Source: Paralvinella palmiformis
Lineage: Eukaryota; Annelida; Polychaeta; Terebellida; Alvinellidae
Direction: 5' to 3'
Length of the DNA: 64,000 nucleotides
NCBI GenBank assembly: GCA_025642065.1
Contig: JAODUP010000316.1
Location: forward strand, 1 to 64,000
The notes beneath the pieces were generated by a model. It saw only the letters and a program-made list of their open reading frames with translations, was not told where the DNA came from and did no database searches. The position numbers were made by a program, and so were the translations under genes. Position 1 is the first letter of the stretch, and every line of letters starts with the position of its first letter. Below are positions 51,966 through 63,218 of this stretch, piece after piece.

Positions 51966-52734
51966 CAATTGCACTATCTTTATTTAAAGTAATAATTATT
52001 CACACTGATAGCTAACTGACATTTGTGATAAACCATACCGTTATGGCTTCACGGCATCGGCACTTCATATTAACACCTTCAAACCAGACCAAATATCTGT
52101 TGTACAAACACATGGTTACAATAAACCAGTTTAGTGTTATTAATAACAAACACAATAAAGCTAGCCTCGAATGTCATGATATATACTAGAAATCATTGCA
52201 GTTGGGAAACATAAATAAATTTCAATATAATACTCAAATAAACGATATACAGCTAGAGTTGTAAGTTGAATAATTATAATACGTTAAAAGCGTACTATTT
52301 CTACTATTGTCATTTAAATGCTGTATTCCCATAATAAATATCTGAAAGCGTCCCTCCAAAGACAAATAATGCATTAATTATTCAGCTCTATATCGACCGT
52401 TTATACAAAATACGCGCACCTGTAAACATGAAGTCTCCACACACAGAATTTATAGCATATTAACCGCAGAATAATGTGTTTTGTCATATTTGCTGAAGAT
52501 CTGGGTATCATAAGAAATCTTCTTACCATCAGTTGCCTATGCGAGCTTTACTTCAGAAAATATAAAGTCGTAGCAACAATTTTCACGATGCGATGGCATT
52601 TTAAGGATTTCAATTATTGCTGACGATATCACAATATTTTCATTGTCTTAGCTTCCATATCCATGTAACTGGCCGTACAATATTACTATTATTTAATCAA
52701 TTTAATTTGATAACATTACGGCAGTAGTAATTAT
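51964..52734. other. Non-coding DNA
   Basis: No supported feature. Confidence 0.5.
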
Positions 52735-52908
52735 TTGTCCTTTACGGCCACCGTGTACATATGGTAGGCTAAATGGGCCGAGTGACTTCCAAAAGTAATG
52801 AAGTGAAGTCAAAGATGAAACAACCTTCATATATGCCAACGCCGAGATTCGATCACGGGTGGTAGTGATCTGTGACCCAAAACGCTACCGCTAGACCACG
52901 GAGGCGCC
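52735..52908 (-). mobile_element. tRNA-derived SINE, copy 5
   Basis: The body 'ggctaaatgggccgag' and tRNA-like end 'ctagaccacggaggcgcc' match the family. The (ATC)n tail has decayed to an AT-rich stretch. ATTACGG at 52715-52721 and at 52910-52916 may be what remains of the target duplication. Confidence 0.85.
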
Positions 52909-53964
52909 AATTACGGTAATACGTAAGGTCCAGTATATGTATTGATCACCATTATTTCCATATTCAGAACACATATCATAATCCTTTAAAATGCTCAGAA
53001 AACGTATCTTATTTCAAGAAATTACTTTTCAGTCAGCGGCTGTCTATGTTTGCACGTGCTAATTCAGTAATGTATTGCTTCGCAGGCCCCTATGCCTTGT
53101 GATCAAATACAAATGTGTGTGATTGCGTGTTGGGTTTCATTTTTATAATTTATTTAATAAGGAATTCATTTTGTATTAGTTGACCAACTATAATGCCAGA
53201 TAATAAAAACAAATGCGCCATAAGAGTAATCGAAATTAAATTTGGGTAGGATATCATGAGTAAGGAGGAATGTTACTCTTAGTAATAACGGCGTCAAAGA
53301 TTAACTTTTTGTTACATTACCAAAAAAAAACACTGTAACTGATTTCTTTATGGGGTACATCTGTTATTCCAGGAATGTCAGCTGATTTTCATTATAAACT
53401 TCTCCAATGTTTGCATATTGTGTTATTAAATCGTAATGTGAAAGGAATGGGGTCGCACTATTTCTGCCAATGTCGAAACTATTCCATGTATCACCCGATT
53501 AATGATACAAATCATCTTCAAGTACTATCTATTTGAATATGATGGACTTTGGCGTTATCACATATCCTGTTCTCATCGGATGAAATAAATATATTGCCTC
53601 TAATTTTATATATCACAGAGGTCTATTATTTGCCAATGGCAAACAAAATACAATGTTTTGCATTGTTATAACTTCTAAGGGAATCTTAATTTTATCCTTT
53701 ATTATGATACAACAGGGTAGAAAACAAAAACATTTTCACACATGTCGTGCTCTGAACTAGGTGCAATACATTGAGGCACCGAACATTGTGATGATTGAAT
53801 TTTATTTCCTTTTTACACCAAAAATGTAGGCACTAATGATATATCACACACGCCCAATTATGAGCAGTGAGTTCTCCTGAGTGGGTTCCCTGATAACTCT
53901 TCCAGAGCCTATCTTCATCAATCGAGACTCAATGCGCCACCATCTTATCTCTCCTTGCTAAAAC

Positions 53965-53968
<4 letters not shown>
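52909..53968. other. Non-coding DNA
   Basis: No supported feature. Confidence 0.5.
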
Positions 53969-54044
<76 letters not shown>

Positions 54045-54215
54045 ACACACATATATTAATAACTTATCTAGTATAACAGTAGCATACATACATATATACA
54101 TACATTCATACATATATGCACACTTTTATACACCTGCTAATAGGCAAGCACGCACGAACACGCATACACAGATACATCCATACATATATACATACTTTGA
54201 TGCTCACACACACAT

Positions 54216-54252
<37 letters not shown>
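53969..54252. repeat. TA and CA/CATA microsatellites
   Basis: (TA)n 53969-54041, then imperfect 'catacata' and 'cacacata' words, then (TA)n 54223-54252. Confidence 0.9.
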
Positions 54253-54255
<3 letters not shown>

Positions 54256-54281
54256 CGATGCCCATGCTCAACACACCGCTT

Positions 54282-54365
54282 TGAAAACAGTAAGACATGT
54301 ATTCAATTTATTGGCTAAACGGGGCATATAGGGTGCCCATTGGATACATGTCTTACTTGTTTTCA
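54282..54365 (+). ncRNA. microRNA-precursor-like hairpin (candidate)
   Basis: The left arm (54282-54307) and right arm (54339-54365) pair over about 26 base pairs with a single one-base bulge and one G-U wobble. The arms carry GTAAGACATGTATTCAAT against ATTGGATACATGTCTTAC. The 31-base apical part holds its own 5-bp stem (GGGCA at 54322-54326, TGCCC at 54334-54338). At about 84 bases this is the size of an animal pre-miRNA, and the arms are non-repetitive. A small foldback transposon is the main alternative, and pairing alone does not prove transcription. Confidence 0.45.
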
Positions 54366-54589
54366 GAGGATGCTTCGTTAAATGTCTAACATCAGCCGTA
54401 TTTAACATACGTGACGACCTTCCAGGTTATCCCTCCAGTCGTTCCAATATTATGTAATAATTCATAGACATTTTGGAATAGTCATCTTTCATAATTAATA
54501 AGGTTATAGACGCCCAACAAGACTTATATTAATACAAATTTAATAATCCATTGAAAATGTTGAGGTTCCTATATGTATGGTTGATATAT
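54366..54589. other. Non-coding spacer
   Basis: No supported feature. Confidence 0.4.
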
Positions 54590-56620
54590 GCTACATCGCA
54601 AGTCAGTGATCTGTAGACGCTCATTGACACCGATCAGCTTCCATTAAATGAGTTCGTTCCTACAGGTTATGAATGTAATCATACTACTCATAAAAGTGGT
54701 ACACCCGCTGGTGGTATTAGTCAATTGTAGGAATCTGTATGGGCTCTTACGATAACTAAGTCCGAGACAACTGAGATAACTACACATTTCTAAAACACGG
54801 ACTTTAGAAACTAATTATTAGTTGACAAATTATCAAATTACTTAGATAACCTGACCATCGTAATATATCATGTCATAATAACTGATGATTTAACTTTCCA
54901 TGTGGCTATTAAGTCTAATATTGAAGTTGGTTGTATACTGGATTGATTCAGAATGTCAAAACGGGGACTAAACAGTAATTTCGACCTTCCGCAGAGAATC
55001 GAGCTCCATCATATTTTCTGTTCCCTCTGTACGTGATCCTTGTCAGTATCAATAAAGCAACAACCTTCGGCGATCTCCTGACTTCGCAAATCGCCGTGGA
55101 CGAGTCCGAAAGATCACGAATAGAAAGTATCGTAGCATGAACAGTCAATAATTTATGGAACATTTACAATCATTTCAATATCTGAGTGAATGTGATAGAT
55201 CACTTGACGAACTAGAATCCTACGACAAATGTGTCCAAAGTTCCATTCATTCATTACCAGGCTCACTAGTGCTGTAAAATCGATAAGACCTAATTCTCCT
55301 CGGCATTATAAAATTCGTGGGAAAACAAAACGAACCCGGTTCCCAAACTCCATAACGGTGTACTTTGCAAAACACGGGGGAACTCTTCAAGTTAATCGAG
55401 TACTTGATGAGAAATAATTCAAATGTATGTTTTCCGCAGTTTCTTCTTTTGTACTTCTGGCGAACAGGTTCTCTTCGTGGAGAAAATAACAATCATCAGG
55501 AATATGAACATGTATGATTCCCGGAATAATATCTGCAATATCCCGTTGATGCAGATATTATGTTTAATGGGACAATGCTGAAGATGTTTTGACCGGCTTC
55601 GGAAGTTCAGATCTAGGAGATAATCGCCAATTCATTGAACACGTCATGTGACATACATACACTGCCTGCTTGGCTTTGAACATGTATGGATCAACTTCTC
55701 CCGATGATATCAGTCATTACTAATAGGTTACTGGCTGAGCCAGTGATGGCATTGTGCTGCACAATAAATCTGGATTAGGTAAGGACAATATAAAGACTTA
55801 TTTGCCTATGTCTATCCTTCCCTTCATCTCTAACTTATAAACAAAGGGTAGCAGCAACGCGTTCAGAAGGGCATTTAGATAACAATGATCCCTAGGCCAG
55901 TTATCATTCTGCTAATCATTCAGTCATTCAACAGAAACTGCTATATTGAAAGTGCCAAATTACAATGCAGAGACACTTTATAAAGGATCCATAGCTGGAT
56001 TAATTATGCTTAATTTCTCTGACACCTATTTAACCGATCGCGAAATACTACTGAAGCGACTAGACTGTTCCTTTGCCATCAAAGAAAGTGCTTAAAACCA
56101 GGAAAAGTCTTACTTTGTTTCAATCGCGGATACTACATAATCAGATTCACTTTGGTGTAAGACAGGGATCCATTTTAGGACCAAAGAATTACTGTATATT
56201 TATTAAACCAGTTCATGAGATCATTATATAGTATAACATTAAATAAACTTTTTAAGTCGATGATGCTCAAGTTATATGACTTTACAATCATGTGATAAAT
56301 AGGATTTTCGTCTTCAATTGAAGCTTTTATTGCAGATATAAGTATTTGAATTAACTACAAGATGGTTAAATTGGATAAGCCAAATACCGAATTCATTATT
56401 TTCTCACCCAATGACCCTGTGAAGAAAGTTGATTAGGTTTGAATAATTCTATTAAATATTCTATGTCTTGATAAATTCTAGGGCTTATTTTGGATAGTAC
56501 TCTGGGAATCGTAATAAATACGTAAATGATGTGACACTCAAGACCAATTAGTATTAATTTTTGGCTGAACTATGGCAATGCGCACACTCACTCACTTACT
56601 TGCTGATGTATGTTTCAGTA
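54590..56620 (+). pseudogene. CR1/L2-like LINE, plus strand, endonuclease to reverse transcriptase
   Basis: It starts with an endonuclease fragment: LIDTDQLPLNEFVPTGYEC, then HKSGTPAGGIS, the degraded form of the 'R-x-G-R-G-G-G' block, near 54620-54720. A linker follows with DQLLPMISVITNRLL near 55690-55730, directly comparable to DQLLPLIIAIINRSM in the minus-strand LINE at 42.1 kb. The polymerase has RQGSILGPKN near 56160-56189 and VDDAQV at 56256-56273, so the catalytic aspartates survive. Block A is not clear. Stops and frameshifts occur about every 50-100 bases. No 3' terminus is seen; sequence after 56620 belongs to repeat C. It is the same LINE family as the 40.7-42.6 kb element, in opposite orientation. 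Confidence 0.7.
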
Positions 56621-56654
56621 CAAGGAATGTCAAAGTTAAATAATAGTAGAAAAC

Positions 56655-56965
56655 CCCTCTATACACCGTCATTGTCTTAAAACATTTGAGCACTTTGCTT
56701 TCTCGTAGCCTCTTCAGTCTATTTGTTTGAATAGGTCCAGTCACGATACTATAACAATGACACAACCTTTGCTGCCGATATGTTATCATTTAATGTCAGC
56801 CAGGTCTACGGCTAGCACATGGCATAAGTGTACTTAACAATGCATAAGTGTACTTAACAAAGCACTTTATATATAAATAATACAAATATTGAACAGTTGT
56901 TTATTGTACCGCACTGCCAATGCCAGTAAAATATAAACGAGTTTATTATAATGCTTGCAATTACA
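56655..56965 (+). repeat. Dispersed repeat C, copy 2
   Basis: Partner of 26455-26760. It also contains a local 20-base direct duplication, 'gcataagtgtacttaacaa' twice at 56822-56862, which the partner lacks. Confidence 0.6.
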
Positions 56966-57744
56966 TTCACTAACGGTACAATTAGTAAATAGGTATATAT
57001 TTGGTATGTTATGCTCATATTATTATGGCCTTAATAGTGATACTACTTTGTTAAAATTCAAGAATCATGCATTCCACCTTCATTTTAGCATATATTTCAT
57101 AATTATTGATATAATGTTATGAGTAATCCGAGACAAAATTTGATTTTAGATTTGTATTTCCAATTATTTGGGATATACAAAACACTGTAACTACCACTAC
57201 CAGTGTTAAAAATTAAGCACCACTTACATTATTTACCAAACAAATTTACTTCTATTATTGGGTGAATGTCACACAATAACTGAATTAGCATCATCATTTC
57301 AAAGCATCTCACTACAGAAATAATAGATTCACTCTTTTCGACTTTACAACAAAACATTTATATAGGGATATAATTAGCCCTGTTTATCACAGCAGTAATG
57401 TTGACGTTTCCTGATTAAACGTAAACCTATAAAAGTAATTTATACTTTCAGATAATTAATTTATTATTCTAATGTTTTAATCTTCCCTTCATTAGCAATA
57501 AAACTTTAGGCGAGATAGAAGTAAGGAATATTGTCGATATGGGTCTATCGATGTCCAAGGTAAAATAACTTTCATCAAATGAAACACGCAGATTCTTCTC
57601 ATGAAGTAGCTAACAGACTCTAGATGACGGGCTTCATATTGAGTGTTATTGAGTAGGTTTGCCTCATTGTTTCTATTCATAATTAATATTATGATTACTA
57701 GCATTCTTGAACATGGTTAACCCGTTTTCGCCTCGCATAATATA
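56966..57744. other. Non-coding DNA
   Basis: No supported feature. Confidence 0.5.
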
Positions 57745-57875
57745 ATAAGTCATAGCTTTACTGCGAAAAAGTCCTTTACGAAAATGTTTAGGTTCGTAGT
57801 AAGAAATAAGATGCTTATAATTTCACCCATTGACCTGCAGTACCACTTCAATGGCCCACTAAAGGATTTCTTATG
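57745..57875 (+). repeat. Dispersed repeat H, copy 2
   Basis: Partner of 27955-28070. It is followed 30 bases later by repeat A copy A6. Confidence 0.45.
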
Positions 57876-57904
57876 CTAATCAAGTTATGTGTTTTACTAC
57901 ATCT

Positions 57905-58170
57905 GATACTTTCCTGTGGGCGTGACATATTTGTCGGGTACGAAAAGCGAATTAGCTGGTTCCCACAGGGTGATGAGTAGACCAGACACATGCATAGGTA
58001 TACTCACACATCTATCAATATGTGGAGGTATGGAACATTTTATTTTTAGATTAATGTATGTATAGTTGTATTTAGATTTATGGAGGTAGGTTTCGAAGGA
58101 TGTTTAGATATGTTGATGCTCTGTGCCTGTTGCCTCTTACTATGTACCCTAAAACGCACATTGCCCGTGC
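57905..58170 (+). repeat. Repeat A, module 3, copy A6
   Basis: Nearly identical to 59215-59460: 'cctgtgggcgtgacatattt', 'tacgaaaagcgaattagctg', 'gatgagtagaccagacacat' and 'gatatgttgatgctctgtgc' are all shared. A 120-codon frame (58080-58442) runs from this repeat into adjacent sequence. It has no recognisable domain and I regard it as fortuitous. Confidence 0.8.
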
Positions 58171-58839
58171 CAGACATCTTATCTATTTCCATCCAGATTC
58201 CTTATTACACCAATGTAAGAAAGTTATGTCGTTATTGCAACATGTTTGAGTGTATTAGCTTTGTTATGTATAATGTGGAATCTATATTGTTGTCCTCTTA
58301 TGTGGTCTGGCGAAATGACCTATTAATTCATACAATTCTGCTTGATGGATTTATACTCCTGGAGTCGTTTGTTACTCCGACAGGTATCTCCATGGGTATT
58401 AAGCTGCGGACAGAGTTTTTTCCCCATATTATGAGTAATTAGATTACACTGATTTAGGAAATTTGTTAAATGTATAGCTATTATAATCCCAACGTGTCAT
58501 TCGCAGTATCGGAGATCTGCCTGAAATCCGCTGTTCTCGACCATGGGTCAAATAGATCAAGTGGATAGGCGCTTTAATTTAGATCCCACCACACCTAACT
58601 GCATATACTTAGGGACGCTAAATTAAGCGTGAATGACCGTTCCCTTAGTGATGAACGGAAACTTATGAGGGTTAGCTGTTAGGTTCGAGTAAATCATAGT
58701 ATTTACTCAGGTTTGAAACGATATTTCGTTCTAGTCCAGTAATAATCCATTGTGCGGTATTGCTACTTTGTTTATATTTTAGTTAAATCGCTTCAGTGAG
58801 TCCATACTGAATTAGTGTAAATTCTCTTTGTTATGAACA
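58171..58839. other. Non-coding DNA
   Basis: No supported gene apart from the end of the fortuitous frame noted for copy A6. Confidence 0.45.
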
Positions 58840-59454
58840 AACTGTAATGTTTGTTAACACGCTGAGGCTATATATAAGGCTTGAATTTTCACTTAGGTTA
58901 GACAAGAACTTCGACGCCAGACCAGTCGGACGTGTATGGATACATGGTTCATATAGGTAGGATTTATTCAGTTATTCGAACCCAGAATAAAGCTGAGGTC
59001 AGCATCTGAGGTATCGAAATGCTTTATATACAGGTTTCTTTTGGACCACAGAAAATTACTGTTGAATGTAAACTGTGGTGTCAAAATAGTTTATAATATG
59101 TATGTAGCAAGTCACCATTGAACCACACGCACGTGTTGTTTGTTGCGAGCTGTGGTATCAAATGGTATGTTTTACGTGCTTCCGCTTTTTGTACGTAGCC
59201 TGCATGTAGCCGCTTTCCTGTGGGCGTGACATATTTGTCGCGTACGAAAAGCGAATTAGCTGGTTCCCACAGGCTGATGAGTAGACCAGACACATGCTTA
59301 GGTATACGCACACATTTATCAATACGTGGAGGTATGGAACATTTAATTTTTAGATTAATGTATGTATAGGTGTATTTAGATGTATGGAGGTAGGTTTCGA
59401 ATGATGTTTAGATATGTTGATGCTCTGTGCCTGTTGCCTCTTACCATGTACCCT

Positions 59455-59460
<6 letters not shown>
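58840..59460 (+). repeat. Repeat A, copy A7: LTR-like part plus module 3
   Basis: Order on this strand: 'ctgtaatgtttgttaacacg' start, TATA-like 'ctatatataaggc' (58867), 'cgacgccagaccagtcggac', the polyadenylation-like 'agaataaagctgagg' near 58983, and 'atctgaggtatcgaaatgc'. Two further '(c)tgtggtrtcaaa' words follow at about 59068 and 59151, then module 3. The TG start, TATA, AATAAA and a primer-binding-site-like 'tggtatcaaa' resemble a Ty3/gypsy 5' LTR and leader, but no gag follows. Confidence 0.6.
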
Positions 59461-59647
<187 letters not shown>

Positions 59648-59666
59648 TCGTCAACATCAACAATGA

Positions 59667-59843
59667 TGATGATGATGATGATTGATGTTTTACGGCCACT
59701 TGTGTGCACAAGGTAGGCTAAATGGGCCGAGCGACCTCCAAAGGTAATGACGAATCAACCTTCAGATATCCCCACGCCGGGATTCGAACACGGATGGTAG
59801 TGATCTGTGGTCCAGCACGCTACCGCTAGACCACGGAGGCGCC
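59667..59843 (-). mobile_element. tRNA-derived SINE, copy 6, with perfect target duplication
   Basis: Complete minus-strand copy with (ATC)n tail, body and tRNA-like head. CAACATCAACAATGA is present at 59652-59666 and again at 59844-59858, a perfect 15-base target-site duplication. This is probably the youngest SINE in the window. It starts 6 bases beyond a (TA)n tract. Confidence 0.95.
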
Positions 59844-59858
59844 CAACATCAACAATGA

Positions 59859-60590
59859 ATGTCATAGATTATATGTCATCTCAATAATTATGAATGACCT
59901 CGGTGACTGCAGACAATGGATTTTGTTTTCACGGTATAGTAAATGTCTCAGTGTCTGCCTAACTCATTTGCAATGAGATACATTGACCTTGGTAAACAAA
60001 CTGTTAGTCCTGCATTAGGTAGCCAATAAAATGATGAAATCAGTTTACTTCATCACGAAAGCCACCTGCTCTGATACCAGAAACCGCCAAAAGTCTTCAG
60101 GCAATAATTGTATCCAATCTGATGACCAGATGTGACTAGACTACGTTTCCCTTATAATGCAGATACTCTATTTGCCAATGCTTAGAAGGAGTTAGGAATA
60201 TTTCGTTTTAGACATCAACAATACAGTAACTGCTGCAGTTATTAGAATCGATATTATTTGTTTAACGTTCTGATTGGATTTGTTTTACTTTTAGTAATGC
60301 AATGAATGTTTTTGCATGAAGGTCAAACAAAAGATTCTTTAAGCACTTATGTCATTGTAACTTATACAAATTCACAATTGTATTGGTCACCCAAACTGAT
60401 CTTCTTCTAAATTCGCGATTCTCTGCGTGAATACTTTACCCACAATCCCAAAATACACACAAAAGATACATGTCCAAACGCATCCGCTCGCGCAAACAAT
60501 CACACAAACAAATGGCTTCTGTTGTTGTGACGATTGGCGTACTACGAGTTGTTTAATATGGTGGAACCTCAGTTTACTATAGAAGTCAAT
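59859..60590. other. Non-coding DNA
   Basis: No supported feature. Confidence 0.5.
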
Positions 60591-60591
60591 T

Positions 60592-62043
60592 TCGGAGGAG
60601 AAAAAACCTTACCAGTTGCCTGGTTGGACTAAAACCTCCTCCTACTATAATGTCGCGGCCGGGAACCTCCGGCCTCCCGAACAGCACGGATTATGGGTAC
60701 GGGGGCCCAAGCTCTTATCCACTAGTCCATAGGGGCGGTCTGATCTGTCCTTGGTATATGTAGGGATCTTTCTGGAGAAGTAGAGTTATGATGTCTGGTA
60801 GGAATGTTGATTTCCTTATGAGCAATGCTGCTAGGTGGTGGTCTGGAAGTTTGTGGTCTTCCGGGCGGAGATGACCTTTAAGTGATCTTCAGTGCTTCGG
60901 GTAGGCTGGGCAGTTCAGCAGATAATGTACCGGATCGTACACTTGTTGACAGTGCCGGCATAGTGTTTGGGGTGACGGGCCGGTGAAGTTTCTTGTGTAA
61001 GCCCAGAAACGCAGTCTTCTGAGCTGGGTGTCGGCCAATCTGTTGTTGAGGATATTATGTCCAACTACAGTGGTCTTCTGGTACCAATCCTTTGATGCTG
61101 ACGTGTAGTCTGTGTAGATCGATTCCAGTCGATTGGAGATGAATCTGTCAACAAGGTAGTTGAATGTGCCTGGGGTATGTTCGGCATATTCGATGTTCTA
61201 GGCTCGTGGCTTCGTTAGCTAGTTTATCGGCTCGGTCGTTGCCCTCAAGGTTAATGTGGCTTGGAACCCAGTGGAGTATTACTTGGATTCGCCGCTGTTT
61301 GAGGGCTGATGCCGTGGTGTATATTTCTGTGATGGTTTCCGGGTAGGTGTGGAAATTGGCTGTGGTGATGATGGTTAGTGCTCCCATAGAGTCCGAGTGG
61401 ATGATGACTTTCGTGGATAGTCCGTCGAGATATCCATATTAGTGCTGCTTTGATTGCGTGCAGCTCGGCTAAGGTGATCGGGGTGTGGTTTGGGATTCTG
61501 CCTTTTAGCTCTTCGTCTTTTTCTTTGATGAAGCAGGCCCAGGCTGTAGTTCCGTTATCTTGGGAACTGGCGTCGGTGTAGATGTTGATGGTTGTTGTTC
61601 GGCTTTCATTCAAGCAGGCAATTCTCTTTGTTGCTGCTATTGCTGCGCCTTCTGGATCAACTTTCTTCTCGATGGGATTCTGCATGATTACTTGTATGGG
61701 TGGTTCTAACCATGGAGCACGTTCCTTGGACATTGGGAGGATGACTGGAGGTATCCCGATTTCTTTCTGAAGCCAGGCAGCCTTGATTGACCATGATGCG
61801 TCGTTGAAGACTCTGGGATCTTTTTTGTGTTTCTTCTTGGATACGCTGTATCATGTCGGTCTGAATGGGTTTGGTAGCAGTTCTCAGGAGATATGTGGCC
61901 GTCTCCTTCTTTATTAAGAGTCGAAAGGCGCAGAATTCCGGATTCTCTGTATATCATGATGGAGTTAGTTTCGTTGGGTAGCCCCAATATGTAGCGAAGT
62001 GGTGCTCGTTGTGTTCTTTCCAAGTTCTGTAACGCTGTGCTAC
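60592..62043 (-). mobile_element. 5'-truncated LINE with RNase H domain (ingi/I/Jockey-like)
   Basis: Minus-strand reading. ALQNLERTQRAPLRYILGLP (from about 62040) is the post-polymerase segment. The RNase H domain follows: first acidic residue in IYTDASSQDNGTT (about 61560-61583), glutamate in TLAELHAIKAAL (about 61440-61475), aspartate in IIHSDSMGAL (61380-61410), and the final HWVPSH..NDRADKLANEA (about 61205-61280). All four D-E-D-D catalytic residues are present. A frameshift near 61430 separates the two halves. A zinc-knuckle-like LCRHCQQVYDPVHYLLNCPA lies near 60920-60975. The 3' region carries a tRNA-like module (60652-60738) and a terminal hairpin (60594-60642). The polymerase itself is missing through 5' truncation. 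This is the best preserved LINE in the window. Confidence 0.85.
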
Positions 62044-62524
62044 AGTGCCTCCTTTTTGGATGAACTATTCATCATTAAACAAAAAGTCATTACTCTTCAA
62101 AGATAATTATAAAAGTTCTATAATTGGATCATCATATATTGGATAATTTCTCATTACGTCCCTTACTGCCTGCAACCCCTTGGTGTGATCTATATTAGTA
62201 TACATACTTTCAACATCTAAAGTTATAAGGAAACAATTATCAGGCAAACTTAATGCTTTTATTTTTTCTACAAAATCGTATGTGTTTTTTATATAAGAAG
62301 GGTGATCCATAGCAAAGTTTTAAGTGGCTATCTATGAAAGATGATACATTTTTTGATTCATTATTACAATCAGACACTATTGGCCTTCCTAGGGGCATTA
62401 CGTTTGGTATTGTCCAACAACTGTACTCTTTTTTTTTTACAGAAATTGCACCCGCAGATTTAAGTTTATTTAAAATACCAGTTATTTTAATCGCCGTTCT
62501 GGGATATATAGGCTCATTAATATA
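62044..62524 (-). pseudogene. Penelope-like element fragment (reverse transcriptase)
   Basis: Minus strand from about 62521: YPRTAIKITGILNKLKSAGA, then PLGRPIVSDCNNES near 62365-62400. After a frameshift near 62310 come HPSYIKNTYDFVEKIKAL, LDVESMYTNIDHTKGL (about 62180-62225) and, past a stop at about 62107, SLKSNDFLFNDE and QKGGT at the left end. The R-P-I-V-S-D, S-Y-x-K-x-T-Y-D-F and L-D-V-x-S-x-Y-T-N-I signatures are those I know from Penelope-like reverse transcriptases. The segment between the first two blocks is too short, so the part that normally carries a 'LPKIHK'-like motif seems deleted. No GIY-YIG endonuclease part is present. Confidence 0.8.
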
Positions 62525-63088
62525 TGAGTGAGTGAGTGAGTGAGTGAGTGAGTGAGTGAGTGAGTGAGTGAGTGAGAGTGAGTGAGTGAGTGAGTGAGTG
62601 AGTGAGTGAGTGAGTGAGTGAGTGAGTGAGTGAGTGAGTGAGTGAGTGAGTGAGTGAGTGAGTGAGTGAGTGAGTGAGTGAGTGAGTGAGTGAGTGAGTG
62701 AGTGAGTGAGGGAGTGAGTGAGTGAGTGAGTGAGTGAGTGAGTGAGTGAGTGAGGAGGAGTGAGTGAGTGAGTGAGTGGGAGGATGAGGAGTGAGTGAGT
62801 GAGTGAGTGAGTGAGTGAGTGAGTGAGTGAGTGAGTGAGTGAGTGAGTGAGTGAGTGAGTGAGTGAGTGAGTGAGTGAGTGAGTGAGTGAGTGAGTGAGT
62901 GAGTGAGTGAGTGAGTGAGTGAGTGAGTGAGTGAGTGAGTGAGTGAGTGAGTGAGTGAGTGAGTGAGTGAGTGAGTGAGGAGTGAGTGAGTGAGTGAGTG
63001 AGTGAGTGAGTGAGTGAGTGAGTGAGTGAGTGAGTGAGTGAGTGAGTGAGTGAGTGAGTGAGTGAGTGAGTGAGTGAGTGAGTGAGTA
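62525..63088. repeat. (GTGA)n tetranucleotide array, 564 bases
   Basis: About 140 units of GTGA with a handful of indels and substitutions (near 62574, 62710, 62753, 62778 and 62978). On the minus strand any frame reads as a T-H-S-L repeat, so the very long open frames across it are artefacts. Confidence 0.97.
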
Positions 63089-63090
63089 AA

Positions 63091-63155
<65 letters not shown>

Positions 63156-63177
63156 GAGGAGATAGGGGGAGAGAGAT

Positions 63178-63218
<41 letters not shown>
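63089..63218. repeat. (TA)n followed by (GA)n
   Basis: (TA)n 63090-63112 and an imperfect (GA)n to 63218, continuous with the GTGA array. Confidence 0.95.

Noticed and set aside
58080..58442. 120-codon plus-strand frame, the longest non-repetitive one in the right half
   Set aside because: Its first part lies inside dispersed repeat A and the near-identical copy at 59380 does not continue the frame. No domain is recognisable.
62525..63088. Telomere-like or CRISPR-like array
   Set aside because: The unit is a simple GTGA tetranucleotide without spacers and does not match known telomere repeats such as TTAGGG.
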